NCBI GenBank assembly: GCA_003586115.2
Contig: QVOM02000023.1
Coordinates: 247,283-311,282, forward strand
Direction: 5' to 3'
Origin: Salvator merianae
Lineage: Eukaryota > Chordata > Lepidosauria > Squamata > Teiidae
Length of the DNA: 64,000 nucleotides
Below, one piece after another: positions 14,421-25,900 of the stretch (position 1 is the stretch's first letter; each line of letters opens with the position of its first letter). The position numbers and the translations under genes were made by a program. The notes under the pieces were generated by a model. It had not been told where the DNA came from. It ran no database searches and saw only the letters and a program-made list of their open reading frames with translations.

Positions 14421-14739
14421 AATATTGTAAGGAAGGAAAGTGTATTAGTAACTTTATGGGAACTGAATTCTACCCAGAATCATTTGTCTTTGCATAGGCA
14501 CAGTAAGTAAATCAAGGTTCCTGCTTCTGGTCGTGATTTGCTATTCCTCTGAATTAAATCTGAACACCTTTTCCTTCCTGCTCCGGAAGGATGAGATTAC
14601 ATCCTAGTTAAAATTCAGCCTGGGGGTTTGAAACGCACCATGAGCCACAGTTGCCCCTCTCCAAAATAAGTATGATTTTTTTTCTTTTCTCAATACTCCT
14701 CAAATCACGCAAACAGAAAACCACAAACTGTTGTCAACT

Positions 14740-15240
14740 TTATGACTGCCAATAAGCAAAACAGACACTGGAGGAAACCTGCGGAAAAGATTCCCGTGGA
14801 AGGAAAGCGCAGCGAAAGAGCCCCGGATTTCATCCCTGTGGCTCTTTGGAAACTTTTCCCCCGCAAGTTTCCCCTAAAATTAAACCCCAAACAGGCCCGG
14901 ATCCTGACCCTCCTCCCTTTCCCCGCTTCTGGGCGCTTCAAACCTCTCTCCCCCCACAGAGGTCTGAAGCCAAAGGATTCTCCCCCGCCCCTCGGCTTCA
15001 GCCCGTGCCCCCTCCTCCCCGGTCCCTCCCGAAAATTAAAGCCTAGGCTGGGCCTGGTTTTACGGGGAGAGAAGAGTTCGTTTCGGCCCCCGCGGAGGGG
15101 GAGGGGGGGCTCGGCTGCCCCAAAAAGAGGGCGCAGCGTTTCTCACTGGAGTAAACAGATGACAGAGGGGGAGATGCTGGAGCAGCTGCTGCCGCGATCC
15201 TTATGCCAAAGGAGGAGGCGGAGCGTAAGGAGAGCCTAAA
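14740..15240. other. GC-rich, CpG-bearing stretch without a recognised gene
   Basis: This is locally much more GC- and CpG-rich than its surroundings and rich in proline, arginine and serine codons in several frames. It could be a CpG island of an unrecognised promoter, possibly of a BSPRY isoform or a decayed gene. I found no B-box motif or splice-bounded exon in it. Confidence 0.35.
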
Positions 15241-15249
15241 AAAATAGCT

Positions 15250-15620
15250 TCTTGAACAGGAGGACATCACCATAGAGAAGAAAATGGTGACGCCCATAGG
15301 AAACATGGAAATGACGCCATGATGGAATGAAAGATATGACATGCCTAGAGTGTCATTCTTAGAGGATGTAATGATAGAGCAGGAGGAAGCAGAGGTGTAG
15401 AGGACACCCAAATAGAAAGTCGTAATAGAGAACAAGAAATTGGCGCCTAGAGCAGCATGAACGCCAACATCACTATAGACTGAGTGAGGGAAAGAGTAAG
15501 CCAAACGCCATGTCATTATAGAGAAAGAAGCGGGAGATACCAAGAGCATCCAGGAGGTAGGCCGTCGCCCTCTAATGACATCACAGGCCGCCGGCCTGAA
15601 CTCTAACAGAGAGGCCTAGT
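15250..15620. repeat. Irregular minisatellite-like stretch
   Basis: Short motifs such as 'acgccat', 'gtcatt' and 'atagag' recur at irregular 20-45-base spacing (near 15270, 15312, 15350, 15371, 15422, 15470 and 15510). The 168-codon minus-strand open frame that crosses it has serine-rich, repetitive content and no known domain, and I do not consider it a gene. Confidence 0.35.
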
Positions 15621-15839
15621 TGGCAACTGGGATGCACCTGGGGACTCCGTTGCTGCACCAAGTGACACCTAGCGGACTCAGTCGCGAGTCTGGGCTGGGG
15701 CTGGCCTGGGAAGCACCTTTGCCTGACATTTTTTTTAAAAAAGGAGGTTCTCCCTTTTCGAGGCCACCCTGCCTGCTGGGTATCGTAGTCCAATCCAGCC
15801 TCATGGTAGGCGGCAGGAATCGTACACATGCTGCCGCCT

Positions 15840-16440
15840 AGTGATCAATCGCAGAACTGCTCCGACCACTGAGCAAATATGAGCTATTTTTACCTTCGAA
15901 TAAAAATAACTGAACAGGAACAATAAACATTCCGAATTGGATTTCTAGATTTCAATTATGCCATCAAAAAACTTCCTTCACACAAATGTTTGAAAGACTA
16001 CAGAAAATATAAGAAAAATAAGGAGATTGAGAAAAATATGTGACTGCCATGATTTCCTACAATTTTTTAGAAGGCTCCAGAGAGCTCAATAAGAAAATCA
16101 AATTTGGAAAAAATATTAGTATAAATTGCATGAGCCATGAAAGCCCCTGGAACTCAGCGGCGGTCTTCTTGCAACCACTAACTGCCCCAAAACCAATTCA
16201 GGGGGCACTAGCTCAAGATGAAAGAGAACTGGAATTGGTTGGTGTTGTGTTCCACATCAAGCTAGAGCTCCCATAGGAAAACAGGGAAATTTCCTAAAAG
16301 ATTCCTACAAAATCCAGCAACACACACACACCCCAAAGCCTTGGGAACTGGCAGGCTGTTTCTCCCAGCCCCGAGTGCCTCCAGGCCAGTTTGGGAGACT
16401 ACAGAAGGCAGACATGTAGGAAGAACATGGGCTGCTCCAA
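15840..16440. repeat. Degenerate ~300-bp repeat, cluster B
   Basis: Sequence at about 15870-16440 is a diverged second copy of 13340-13800. Shared phrases include 'gagctatttttacc', 'catgaaagcccc', 'cttgcaaccac' and 'cctacaaaatc'. The two clusters are separated by the GC-rich stretch, so this is either a dispersed repeat family or an old local duplication. Confidence 0.5.
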
Positions 16441-18830
16441 ATATTTATGGCCATATTGGCTAAAAGACTGTTGGGCATGGTGAACAAACTGATCCATCCA
16501 GACCAAGCTGGGTTTCTTCCAAATCAGTTAATGGCAGATCCGGTTAAGAATCTCTTACAAATGTTACATCAGGCAAATAAGCATAGCTGTCCTCTTGCAC
16601 TGATATCTTTAGATTTAGAAAAAGCTTTTGATACTGTATCACATTCATATTTATATAGAGTATTAGTCTGGATGCAATTTGGATCCAAGTTTGTTGGACT
16701 TATCCAAAGCTTGAATAATCTTAGCTATGCTTGCTTAACAATAAACATTAGATATTCATCTTTTTCCAGTTGGACTAAGAGTTGCACTAAGCAGGGAGAT
16801 CCCTTATCTCCATTATTATTCTGCATCATGTGGGAGCCTCTATTGGCGTATATAAGAAAGGATCAAGATATAACTCCATATCATATAAATGGAGATGAAA
16901 CATTGCTGTTCACCTCAAATCCAGTGCAAACGGGAATTAAAGAAATATTGGAAAAATTTACCAAGATCTCTGGACTTAAAGTTAATATGGACAAGTCTGA
17001 AATCTTGTTTAAAAATATTCCAGATAGAATACAATTATTAACAAGAGTAACTATGGGTTTGAAAATACAGAGTAAGAAAATAAAGTATCTTAGAATACTT
17101 ATTCCAGGAAATATTAATAAAAACGTTCCTATAAACTATAATCCACTCATTAATCAGTGCATTAGGGATATAAAATATTGAAACAAGATTTTTTTTCCCT
17201 TTTGGGCAGAGTTGCTATTGCAAAAATGAAGCTCCTTCCCAAAATATTATTTTTATTCCAACTACTTCTTTATAATTCAACAAAGATGATTTTCAAAACT
17301 CTGAATGATCTTGTGAACAAATTTATCTTTAAATCCAATAGAAGTAGATTGGCCAGGAATATAATACAGAGGAGCACTACCTCAGGAGGTTGGGGTATCC
17401 AAAATTTAGGAATTTACTACCATGCATTTTGTATAGTCTTAAACCTTAAGCCAGAACAGAAAAACTAGCAATGGCAAGAGTGAAATGTCACGATGATAGA
17501 TAACAGAGATAGATGACTGAACTACTTGCTAGAATTGATGAACAGTGGGACACTCCCACCAAATGTGCAACTAAATTCTGACATCCTTACACCCATGCCA
17601 GCACTTAGGGGATAGAGATTTATTAATACGGAGCAGGGTGAGGAGAGTGTAGTACCATCTGAATAGAACTTTCAACGATAGTTCCCTCTTACTCTGCAAC
17701 CTAAGTGATTGAAAAAAGGAGCCTGGAACCTAAGCCCACTCACCCTCCTCTAAAGATACATTACAATCAGCTTCCCACAGAGACTTTACAGTTTATAGCT
17801 TGTTTACCTTATTATCTAGCAATAATTCTGTATAGGTGTGCAGAAATTCCTTTACAAAGCAAGTTACCAGTATCTATCCCTTTTTCAAAAGGCAACAAGG
17901 CTCTACCTCCCAAGCCTTTTTGCACCAAACCTTGTAAGGATGATTTTATAGCAAGGATGGCCAGCCAATGCTTAGACTGATTACCTATTAGTGTTTGAAT
18001 TTCGTGTAGTGATTTTGTTACAAAGCCATGGTTTACAAAATCTCTGATGATGTGAAAACCAACATCTGTTAACATGGGCCAGACTTGAGTTGTCACGGCA
18101 GAAGGAAAGTTGATCGGGAAACAAACAGGCATTAGAGGGGAGGGCGGGGGGGGGCAGCAGTTTCTGCCAGCACTTCCATACAGCTAATGTGCATGAGAGC
18201 ATTGGGTTAGGGGATACGAAAAGTGTGGTTTAAGACCAGAAGAGAGAAGACTGAGGGGAGAAAAAGATAAGTCTATAACTGTCACAGTCTGTAAAGAATG
18301 CTTTTGGCTATTCTTGCTTTTTTCCTTTCAAATATGAATTTGTCTAATAGTTTGGTCCAAGAGGCCAAGAGTTTGCTCAAAAGAGCAAATGGAACAGTGC
18401 GGAAAAAATAAGATTTTCATTTTAATAGCCGCAATTCGTCACTAACTTGCTTGTTCGTATCTGGAGGGAAGAGTTATGGAAACTCATCCTAAATCGATAT
18501 ATTTCATATGTACAAACAAAAATGGAAGAAGGTAAACCAAAAATAACTTTTTAGGATATATGGCATGCCTGTATCGATGCATTTAAACCTATAAGAGATT
18601 AAACCTTTCCTGAAAAAGAATTCATTTTGAAATGTATCAACTAAGCCTATCTGAGATACCTGGTTGTTTGATCCAAAGCCAGACAAGTGTCCTGGGGAGA
18701 AGGGGTGGGAGGTAGTACTGGTTTTCTTTTTATTATTATTATTTTGTATTTTTTCTTTCACTTTTATAATTGGCTGTATATTTTATTAATTTTCAATAAA
18801 AATAATAATATTTTAAAAAGAAGCCTTCGG
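16440..18830 (+). mobile_element. Decayed L1 LINE with an inverted middle segment
   Basis: 16447-17468 (+) encodes L1 reverse transcriptase: IHPDQAGFLPNQ, LALISLDLEKAFDTVSHSYL, KQGDPLSPLLF and SGLKVNMDKSEILF. The catalytic FADD block is degraded to NGDETLLF. At about 17480-18240 the L1 zinc-knuckle-like region reads instead on the minus strand (a CWHGCKDV...HIWWECP-like translation). From about 18430 ORF2 C-terminal sequence is again on the plus strand, running into an A/T-rich tail near 18770-18825. The copy is dead. Confidence 0.75.
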
Positions 18831-19384
18831 GCTGTTCCTACAAGAGAGGGAGTGCATCACAGCTGGAATCACCTGGAAGGTGCAGGGCAGCGACAAATGC
18901 CGAGAGGTGTCCCTGTGCTGCCAACTGGTGCTCCGATTCTGAAAATGGAGCTCCAGAGCACAAATACCTGCCTGCAATTTATATCTGAGGCAGCTTCTTG
19001 GCTACAATCTGCTCTTGTTGCACCTTTGTGCGTAAACCCTGGAAGTGGAAACATGAGGCTGTACTTCTGATTGTATGCAGCGAGACCTTCTCGCTTCTCT
19101 GCCAAGAGTGTTCTGCAAAGCGGGGGCCGTAGGAGTGATCTTTTTCACTCAAGCCCCTAACACAAACATTCATGCAGCCTTTTAGGAAGGATGCTGACCT
19201 AATTCGGATCCTGAAGTGAAGACAAACAAGAAGTGCATATGGCATATCTCTGAAAAATTTCTCAGGAGTCTTGTTTTTGAGACCTGAAATGCGCAGGCGC
19301 AGACAGAAAACTGGAGGCCTCCAATGCGGAGTGCCTGACGTCACTGACTGCGCCCTATCGTAGAAGCTCTGCCTATCCACACTT

Positions 19385-19652
19385 CCCGCCAGGGTGGCCA
19401 CTTGGTCCTCCCGAGCCAATCAGCAGCCAGCTCTTTTCCTGCCGCGTTGTGGTACGGGGCGGCCGAGAGCTTTAAAAGGGAGTACTTGATCACTGGCCCA
19501 ACACGCTGGCCGTGGAAGCCTTCCACACAAGGGCACACATGTGGCAAGTCAGTGTGGCGAAGAGCTGTGCTTACAAGCTGGGAATCTTCTACGGCTGCCT
19601 ACTGCACAAGGGGGGGTGGCACAGAAGCCCGCCTGAGTTACAGTCCTTTCTA
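19385..19652 (+). pseudogene. BSPRY: BSPRY SPRY-domain exon, 5' half (broken)
   Basis: BSPRY is a B-box and SPRY-domain protein expressed in epithelia. The plus strand here translates to DHWPNTLAVEAFHTRAHMWQ, then VSVAKSCAYKLG, then after a one-base shift GTEARLSYSPF. This follows the family pattern FDHWPNALA, NSCAYKVGVA, KGSG..RLG in order and spacing. One base appears to be missing just before the DHWPN block (about 19480), and one extra lies after the seven-G run at 19610-19616. Coding similarity stops at about 19650 exactly where a CR1 begins. The position, immediately left of HDHD3-ALAD-POLE3, is where BSPRY lies in human. Upstream exons were not found in the window. Either frameshift could be a sequencing error, but the split by 8 kb cannot be explained that way unless the assembly is wrong. 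Confidence 0.75.
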
Positions 19653-19931
19653 ACATAGAAACATAGAAACATAGAAACATAGAGTTGGAAGGGACCTCCT
19701 GGATCATCAAGTCCAACCCCCTGCTCAATGCAGGATTACCTAAACCATCCCCGATAAATGGTCATCCAGTCTCCGCTTGAAGACCTCCATCGAAGGGGAA
19801 CTCACCACCTCCTGCGGCAACCTATTCCACTGGTTGATCGTCCTTACTGTCATAAAATTTTTTCTAACATCTAATCTGAATCTTTTCCCCTGCAGTTTCA
19901 TCCCGTTGCTTCTAGTCCTTCCTTGTGCAAG
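19652..19931 (-). mobile_element. CR1 LINE fragment, minus strand
   Basis: The left edge is an ACATAGAA-type repeat (reverse complement of the CR1 3' terminal repeat), followed by 'gttggaagggacctcctgga', which is standard CR1 3' sequence in reverse. About 280 bases are retained before the sequence passes directly into the 272-bp tandem array. It is inserted in, or marks the breakpoint of, the BSPRY SPRY exon. Confidence 0.9.
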
Positions 19932-22900
19932 CCGCTCCCCTCAGACCATGTGCTCACGCCGTGTGCTCACGCCGTGTGCTTCTTTTTTGTGTTCTTTTTT
20001 GATAGAAGAGAAGTTGATACCGTGTGCTTCTCTTTGTCCTCTTTCAAAAAAGCACCCTCCTTCTACTTCAACCAAGCAGGAACTGTCTAGCTCCTCCCCC
20101 TTGAGGTTATATTTAAGCCCCGCTGGGCAGGCTAGCTCCTCCTCCTGAGGATGTGGCTAATTCCTATTGGGCCGCTCCTCTGAGTCACCAAAAGCAGGAA
20201 ACTCCGCTCCCCTCAGACCATGTGCTCACGCCGTGTGCTCACGCCGTGTGCTTCTTTTTTGTGTTCTTTTTTGATAGAAGAGAAGTTGATACCGTGTGCT
20301 TCTCTTTGTCCTCTTTCAAAAAAGCACCCTCCTTCTACTTCAACCAAGCAGGAACTGTCTAGCTCCTCCCCCTTGAGGTTATATTTAAGCCCCGCTGGGC
20401 AGGCTAGCTCCTCCTCCTGAGGATGTGGCTAATTCCTATTGGGCCGCTCCTCTGAGTCACCAAAAGCAGGAAACTCCGCTCCCCTCAGACCATGTGCTCA
20501 CGCCGTGTGCTCACGCCGTGTGCTTCTTTTTTGTGTTCTTTTTTGATAGAAGAGAAGTTGATACCGTGTGCTTCTCTTTGTCCTCTTTCAAAAAAGCACC
20601 CTCCTTCTACTTCAACCAAGCAGGAACTGTCTAGCTCCTCCCCCTTGAGGTTATATTTAAGCCCCGCTGGGCAGGCTAGCTCCTCCTCCTGAGGATGTGG
20701 CTAATTCCTATTGGGCCGCTCCTCTGAGTCACCAAAAGCAGGAAACTCCGCTCCCCTCAGACCATGTGCTCACGCCGTGTGCTCACGCCGTGTGCTTCTT
20801 TTTTGTGTTCTTTTTTGATAGAAGAGAAGTTGATACCGTGTGCTTCTCTTTGTCCTCTTTCAAAAAAGCACCCTCCTTCTACTTCAACCAAGCAGGAACT
20901 GTCTAGCTCCTCCCCCTTGAGGTTATATTTAAGCCCCGCTGGGCAGGCTAGCTCCTCCTCCTGAGGATGTGGCTAATTCCTATTGGGCCGCTCCTCTGAG
21001 TCACCAAAAGCAGGAAACTCCGCTCCCCTCAGACCATGTGCTCACGCCGTGTGCTCACGCCGTGTGCTTCTTTTTTGTGTTCTTTTTTGATAGAAGAGAA
21101 GTTGATACCGTGTGCTTCTCTTTGTCCTCTTTCAAAAAAGCACCCTCCTTCTACTTCAACCAAGCAGGAACTGTCTAGCTCCTCCCCCTTGAGGTTATAT
21201 TTAAGCCCCGCTGGGCAGGCTAGCTCCTCCTCCTGAGGATGTGGCTAATTCCTATTGGGCCGCTCCTCTGAGTCACCAAAAGCAGGAAACTCCGCTCCCC
21301 TCAGACCATGTGCTCACGCCGTGTGCTCACGCCGTGTGCTTCTTTTTTGTGTTCTTTTTTGATAGAAGAGAAGTTGATACCGTGTGCTTCTCTTTGTCCT
21401 CTTTCAAAAAAGCACCCTCCTTCTACTTCAACCAAGCAGGAACTGTCTAGCTCCTCCCCCTTGAGGTTATATTTAAGCCCCGCTGGGCAGGCTAGCTCCT
21501 CCTCCTGAGGATGTGGCTAATTCCTATTGGGCCGCTCCTCTGAGTCACCAAAAGCAGGAAACTCCGCTCCCCTCAGACCATGTGCTCACGCCGTGTGCTC
21601 ACGCCGTGTGCTTCTTTTTTGTGTTCTTTTTTGATAGAAGAGAAGTTGATACCGTGTGCTTCTCTTTGTCCTCTTTCAAAAAAGCACCCTCCTTCTACTT
21701 CAACCAAGCAGGAACTGTCTAGCTCCTCCCCCTTGAGGTTATATTTAAGCCCCGCTGGGCAGGCTAGCTCCTCCTCCTGAGGATGTGGCTAATTCCTATT
21801 GGGCCGCTCCTCTGAGTCACCAAAAGCAGGAAACTCCGCTCCCCTCAGACCATGTGCTCACGCCGTGTGCTCACGCCGTGTGCTTCTTTTTTGTGTTCTT
21901 TTTTGATAGAAGAGAAGTTGATACCGTGTGCTTCTCTTTGTCCTCTTTCAAAAAAGCACCCTCCTTCTACTTCAACCAAGCAGGAACTGTCTAGCTCCTC
22001 CCCCTTGAGGTTATATTTAAGCCCCGCTGGGCAGGCTAGCTCCTCCTCCTGAGGATGTGGCTAATTCCTATTGGGCCGCTCCTCTGAGTCACCAAAAGCA
22101 GGAAACTCCGCTCCCCTCAGACCATGTGCTCACGCCGTGTGCTCACGCCGTGTGCTTCTTTTTTGTGTTCTTTTTTGATAGAAGAGAAGTTGATACCGTG
22201 TGCTTCTCTTTGTCCTCTTTCAAAAAAGCACCCTCCTTCTACTTCAACCAAGCAGGAACTGTCTAGCTCCTCCCCCTTGAGGTTATATTTAAGCCCCGCT
22301 GGGCAGGCTAGCTCCTCCTCCTGAGGATGTGGCTAATTCCTATTGGGCCGCTCCTCTGAGTCACCAAAAGCAGGAAACTCCGCTCCCCTCAGACCATGTG
22401 CTCACGCCGTGTGCTCACGCCGTGTGCTTCTTTTTTGTGTTCTTTTTTGATAGAAGAGAAGTTGATACCGTGTGCTTCTCTTTGTCCTCTTTCAAAAAAG
22501 CACCCTCCTTCTACTTCAACCAAGCAGGAACTGTCTAGCTCCTCCCCCTTGAGGTTATATTTAAGCCCCGCTGGGCAGGCTAGCTCCTCCTCCTGAGGAT
22601 GTGGCTAATTCCTATTGGGCCGCTCCTCTGAGTCACCAAAAGCAGGAAACTCCGCTCCCCTCAGACCATGTGCTCACGCCGTGTGCTCACGCCGTGTGCT
22701 TCTTTTTTGTGTTCTTTTTTGATAGAAGAGAAGTTGATACCGTGTGCTTCTCTTTGTCCTCTTTCAAAAAAGCACCCTCCTTCTACTTCAACCAAGCAGG
22801 AACTGTCTAGCTCCTCCCCCTTGAGGTTATATTTAAGCCCCGCTGGGCAGGCTAGCTCCTCCTCCTGAGGATGTGGCTAATTCCTATTGGGCCGCTCCTC

Positions 22901-25900
22901 TGAGTCACCAAAAGCAGGAAACTCCGCTCCCCTCAGACCATGTGCTCACGCCGTGTGCTCACGCCGTGTGCTTCTTTTTTGTGTTCTTTTTTGATAGAAG
23001 AGAAGTTGATACCGTGTGCTTCTCTTTGTCCTCTTTCAAAAAAGCACCCTCCTTCTACTTCAACCAAGCAGGAACTGTCTAGCTCCTCCCCCTTGAGGTT
23101 ATATTTAAGCCCCGCTGGGCAGGCTAGCTCCTCCTCCTGAGGATGTGGCTAATTCCTATTGGGCCGCTCCTCTGAGTCACCAAAAGCAGGAAACTCCGCT
23201 CCCCTCAGACCATGTGCTCACGCCGTGTGCTCACGCCGTGTGCTTCTTTTTTGTGTTCTTTTTTGATAGAAGAGAAGTTGATACCGTGTGCTTCTCTTTG
23301 TCCTCTTTCAAAAAAGCACCCTCCTTCTACTTCAACCAAGCAGGAACTGTCTAGCTCCTCCCCCTTGAGGTTATATTTAAGCCCCGCTGGGCAGGCTAGC
23401 TCCTCCTCCTGAGGATGTGGCTAATTCCTATTGGGCCGCTCCTCTGAGTCACCAAAAGCAGGAAACTCCGCTCCCCTCAGACCATGTGCTCACGCCGTGT
23501 GCTCACGCCGTGTGCTTCTTTTTTGTGTTCTTTTTTGATAGAAGAGAAGTTGATACCGTGTGCTTCTCTTTGTCCTCTTTCAAAAAAGCACCCTCCTTCT
23601 ACTTCAACCAAGCAGGAACTGTCTAGCTCCTCCCCCTTGAGGTTATATTTAAGCCCCGCTGGGCAGGCTAGCTCCTCCTCCTGAGGATGTGGCTAATTCC
23701 TATTGGGCCGCTCCTCTGAGTCACCAAAAGCAGGAAACTCCGCTCCCCTCAGACCATGTGCTCACGCCGTGTGCTCACGCCGTGTGCTTCTTTTTTGTGT
23801 TCTTTTTTGATAGAAGAGAAGTTGATACCGTGTGCTTCTCTTTGTCCTCTTTCAAAAAAGCACCCTCCTTCTACTTCAACCAAGCAGGAACTGTCTAGCT
23901 CCTCCCCCTTGAGGTTATATTTAAGCCCCGCTGGGCAGGCTAGCTCCTCCTCCTGAGGATGTGGCTAATTCCTATTGGGCCGCTCCTCTGAGTCACCAAA
24001 AGCAGGAAACTCCGCTCCCCTCAGACCATGTGCTCACGCCGTGTGCTCACGCCGTGTGCTTCTTTTTTGTGTTCTTTTTTGATAGAAGAGAAGTTGATAC
24101 CGTGTGCTTCTCTTTGTCCTCTTTCAAAAAAGCACCCTCCTTCTACTTCAACCAAGCAGGAACTGTCTAGCTCCTCCCCCTTGAGGTTATATTTAAGCCC
24201 CGCTGGGCAGGCTAGCTCCTCCTCCTGAGGATGTGGCTAATTCCTATTGGGCCGCTCCTCTGAGTCACCAAAAGCAGGAAACTCCGCTCCCCTCAGACCA
24301 TGTGCTCACGCCGTGTGCTCACGCCGTGTGCTTCTTTTTTGTGTTCTTTTTTGATAGAAGAGAAGTTGATACCGTGTGCTTCTCTTTGTCCTCTTTCAAA
24401 AAAGCACCCTCCTTCTACTTCAACCAAGCAGGAACTGTCTAGCTCCTCCCCCTTGAGGTTATATTTAAGCCCCGCTGGGCAGGCTAGCTCCTCCTCCTGA
24501 GGATGTGGCTAATTCCTATTGGGCCGCTCCTCTGAGTCACCAAAAGCAGGAAACTCCGCTCCCCTCAGACCATGTGCTCACGCCGTGTGCTCACGCCGTG
24601 TGCTTCTTTTTTGTGTTCTTTTTTGATAGAAGAGAAGTTGATACCGTGTGCTTCTCTTTGTCCTCTTTCAAAAAAGCACCCTCCTTCTACTTCAACCAAG
24701 CAGGAACTGTCTAGCTCCTCCCCCTTGAGGTTATATTTAAGCCCCGCTGGGCAGGCTAGCTCCTCCTCCTGAGGATGTGGCTAATTCCTATTGGGCCGCT
24801 CCTCTGAGTCACCAAAAGCAGGAAACTCCGCTCCCCTCAGACCATGTGCTCACGCCGTGTGCTCACGCCGTGTGCTTCTTTTTTGTGTTCTTTTTTGATA
24901 GAAGAGAAGTTGATACCGTGTGCTTCTCTTTGTCCTCTTTCAAAAAAGCACCCTCCTTCTACTTCAACCAAGCAGGAACTGTCTAGCTCCTCCCCCTTGA
25001 GGTTATATTTAAGCCCCGCTGGGCAGGCTAGCTCCTCCTCCTGAGGATGTGGCTAATTCCTATTGGGCCGCTCCTCTGAGTCACCAAAAGCAGGAAACTC
25101 CGCTCCCCTCAGACCATGTGCTCACGCCGTGTGCTCACGCCGTGTGCTTCTTTTTTGTGTTCTTTTTTGATAGAAGAGAAGTTGATACCGTGTGCTTCTC
25201 TTTGTCCTCTTTCAAAAAAGCACCCTCCTTCTACTTCAACCAAGCAGGAACTGTCTAGCTCCTCCCCCTTGAGGTTATATTTAAGCCCCGCTGGGCAGGC
25301 TAGCTCCTCCTCCTGAGGATGTGGCTAATTCCTATTGGGCCGCTCCTCTGAGTCACCAAAAGCAGGAAACTCCGCTCCCCTCAGACCATGTGCTCACGCC
25401 GTGTGCTCACGCCGTGTGCTTCTTTTTTGTGTTCTTTTTTGATAGAAGAGAAGTTGATACCGTGTGCTTCTCTTTGTCCTCTTTCAAAAAAGCACCCTCC
25501 TTCTACTTCAACCAAGCAGGAACTGTCTAGCTCCTCCCCCTTGAGGTTATATTTAAGCCCCGCTGGGCAGGCTAGCTCCTCCTCCTGAGGATGTGGCTAA
25601 TTCCTATTGGGCCGCTCCTCTGAGTCACCAAAAGCAGGAAACTCCGCTCCCCTCAGACCATGTGCTCACGCCGTGTGCTCACGCCGTGTGCTTCTTTTTT
25701 GTGTTCTTTTTTGATAGAAGAGAAGTTGATACCGTGTGCTTCTCTTTGTCCTCTTTCAAAAAAGCACCCTCCTTCTACTTCAACCAAGCAGGAACTGTCT
25801 AGCTCCTCCCCCTTGAGGTTATATTTAAGCCCCGCTGGGCAGGCTAGCTCCTCCTCCTGAGGATGTGGCTAATTCCTATTGGGCCGCTCCTCTGAGTCAC

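Noticed and set aside
15043..15549. 168-codon serine-rich minus-strand open frame
   Set aside because: Follows the irregular short repeat and CpG-rich block. Hydrophobic/serine repeats reflect the DNA repeat, not a protein family.
19415..19480. CCAAT box, GC box and TTTAAAA resembling a core promoter
   Set aside because: The stretch coincides with the SPRY-coding sequence of BSPRY and is better explained as coding remnant. No other support for a start site.
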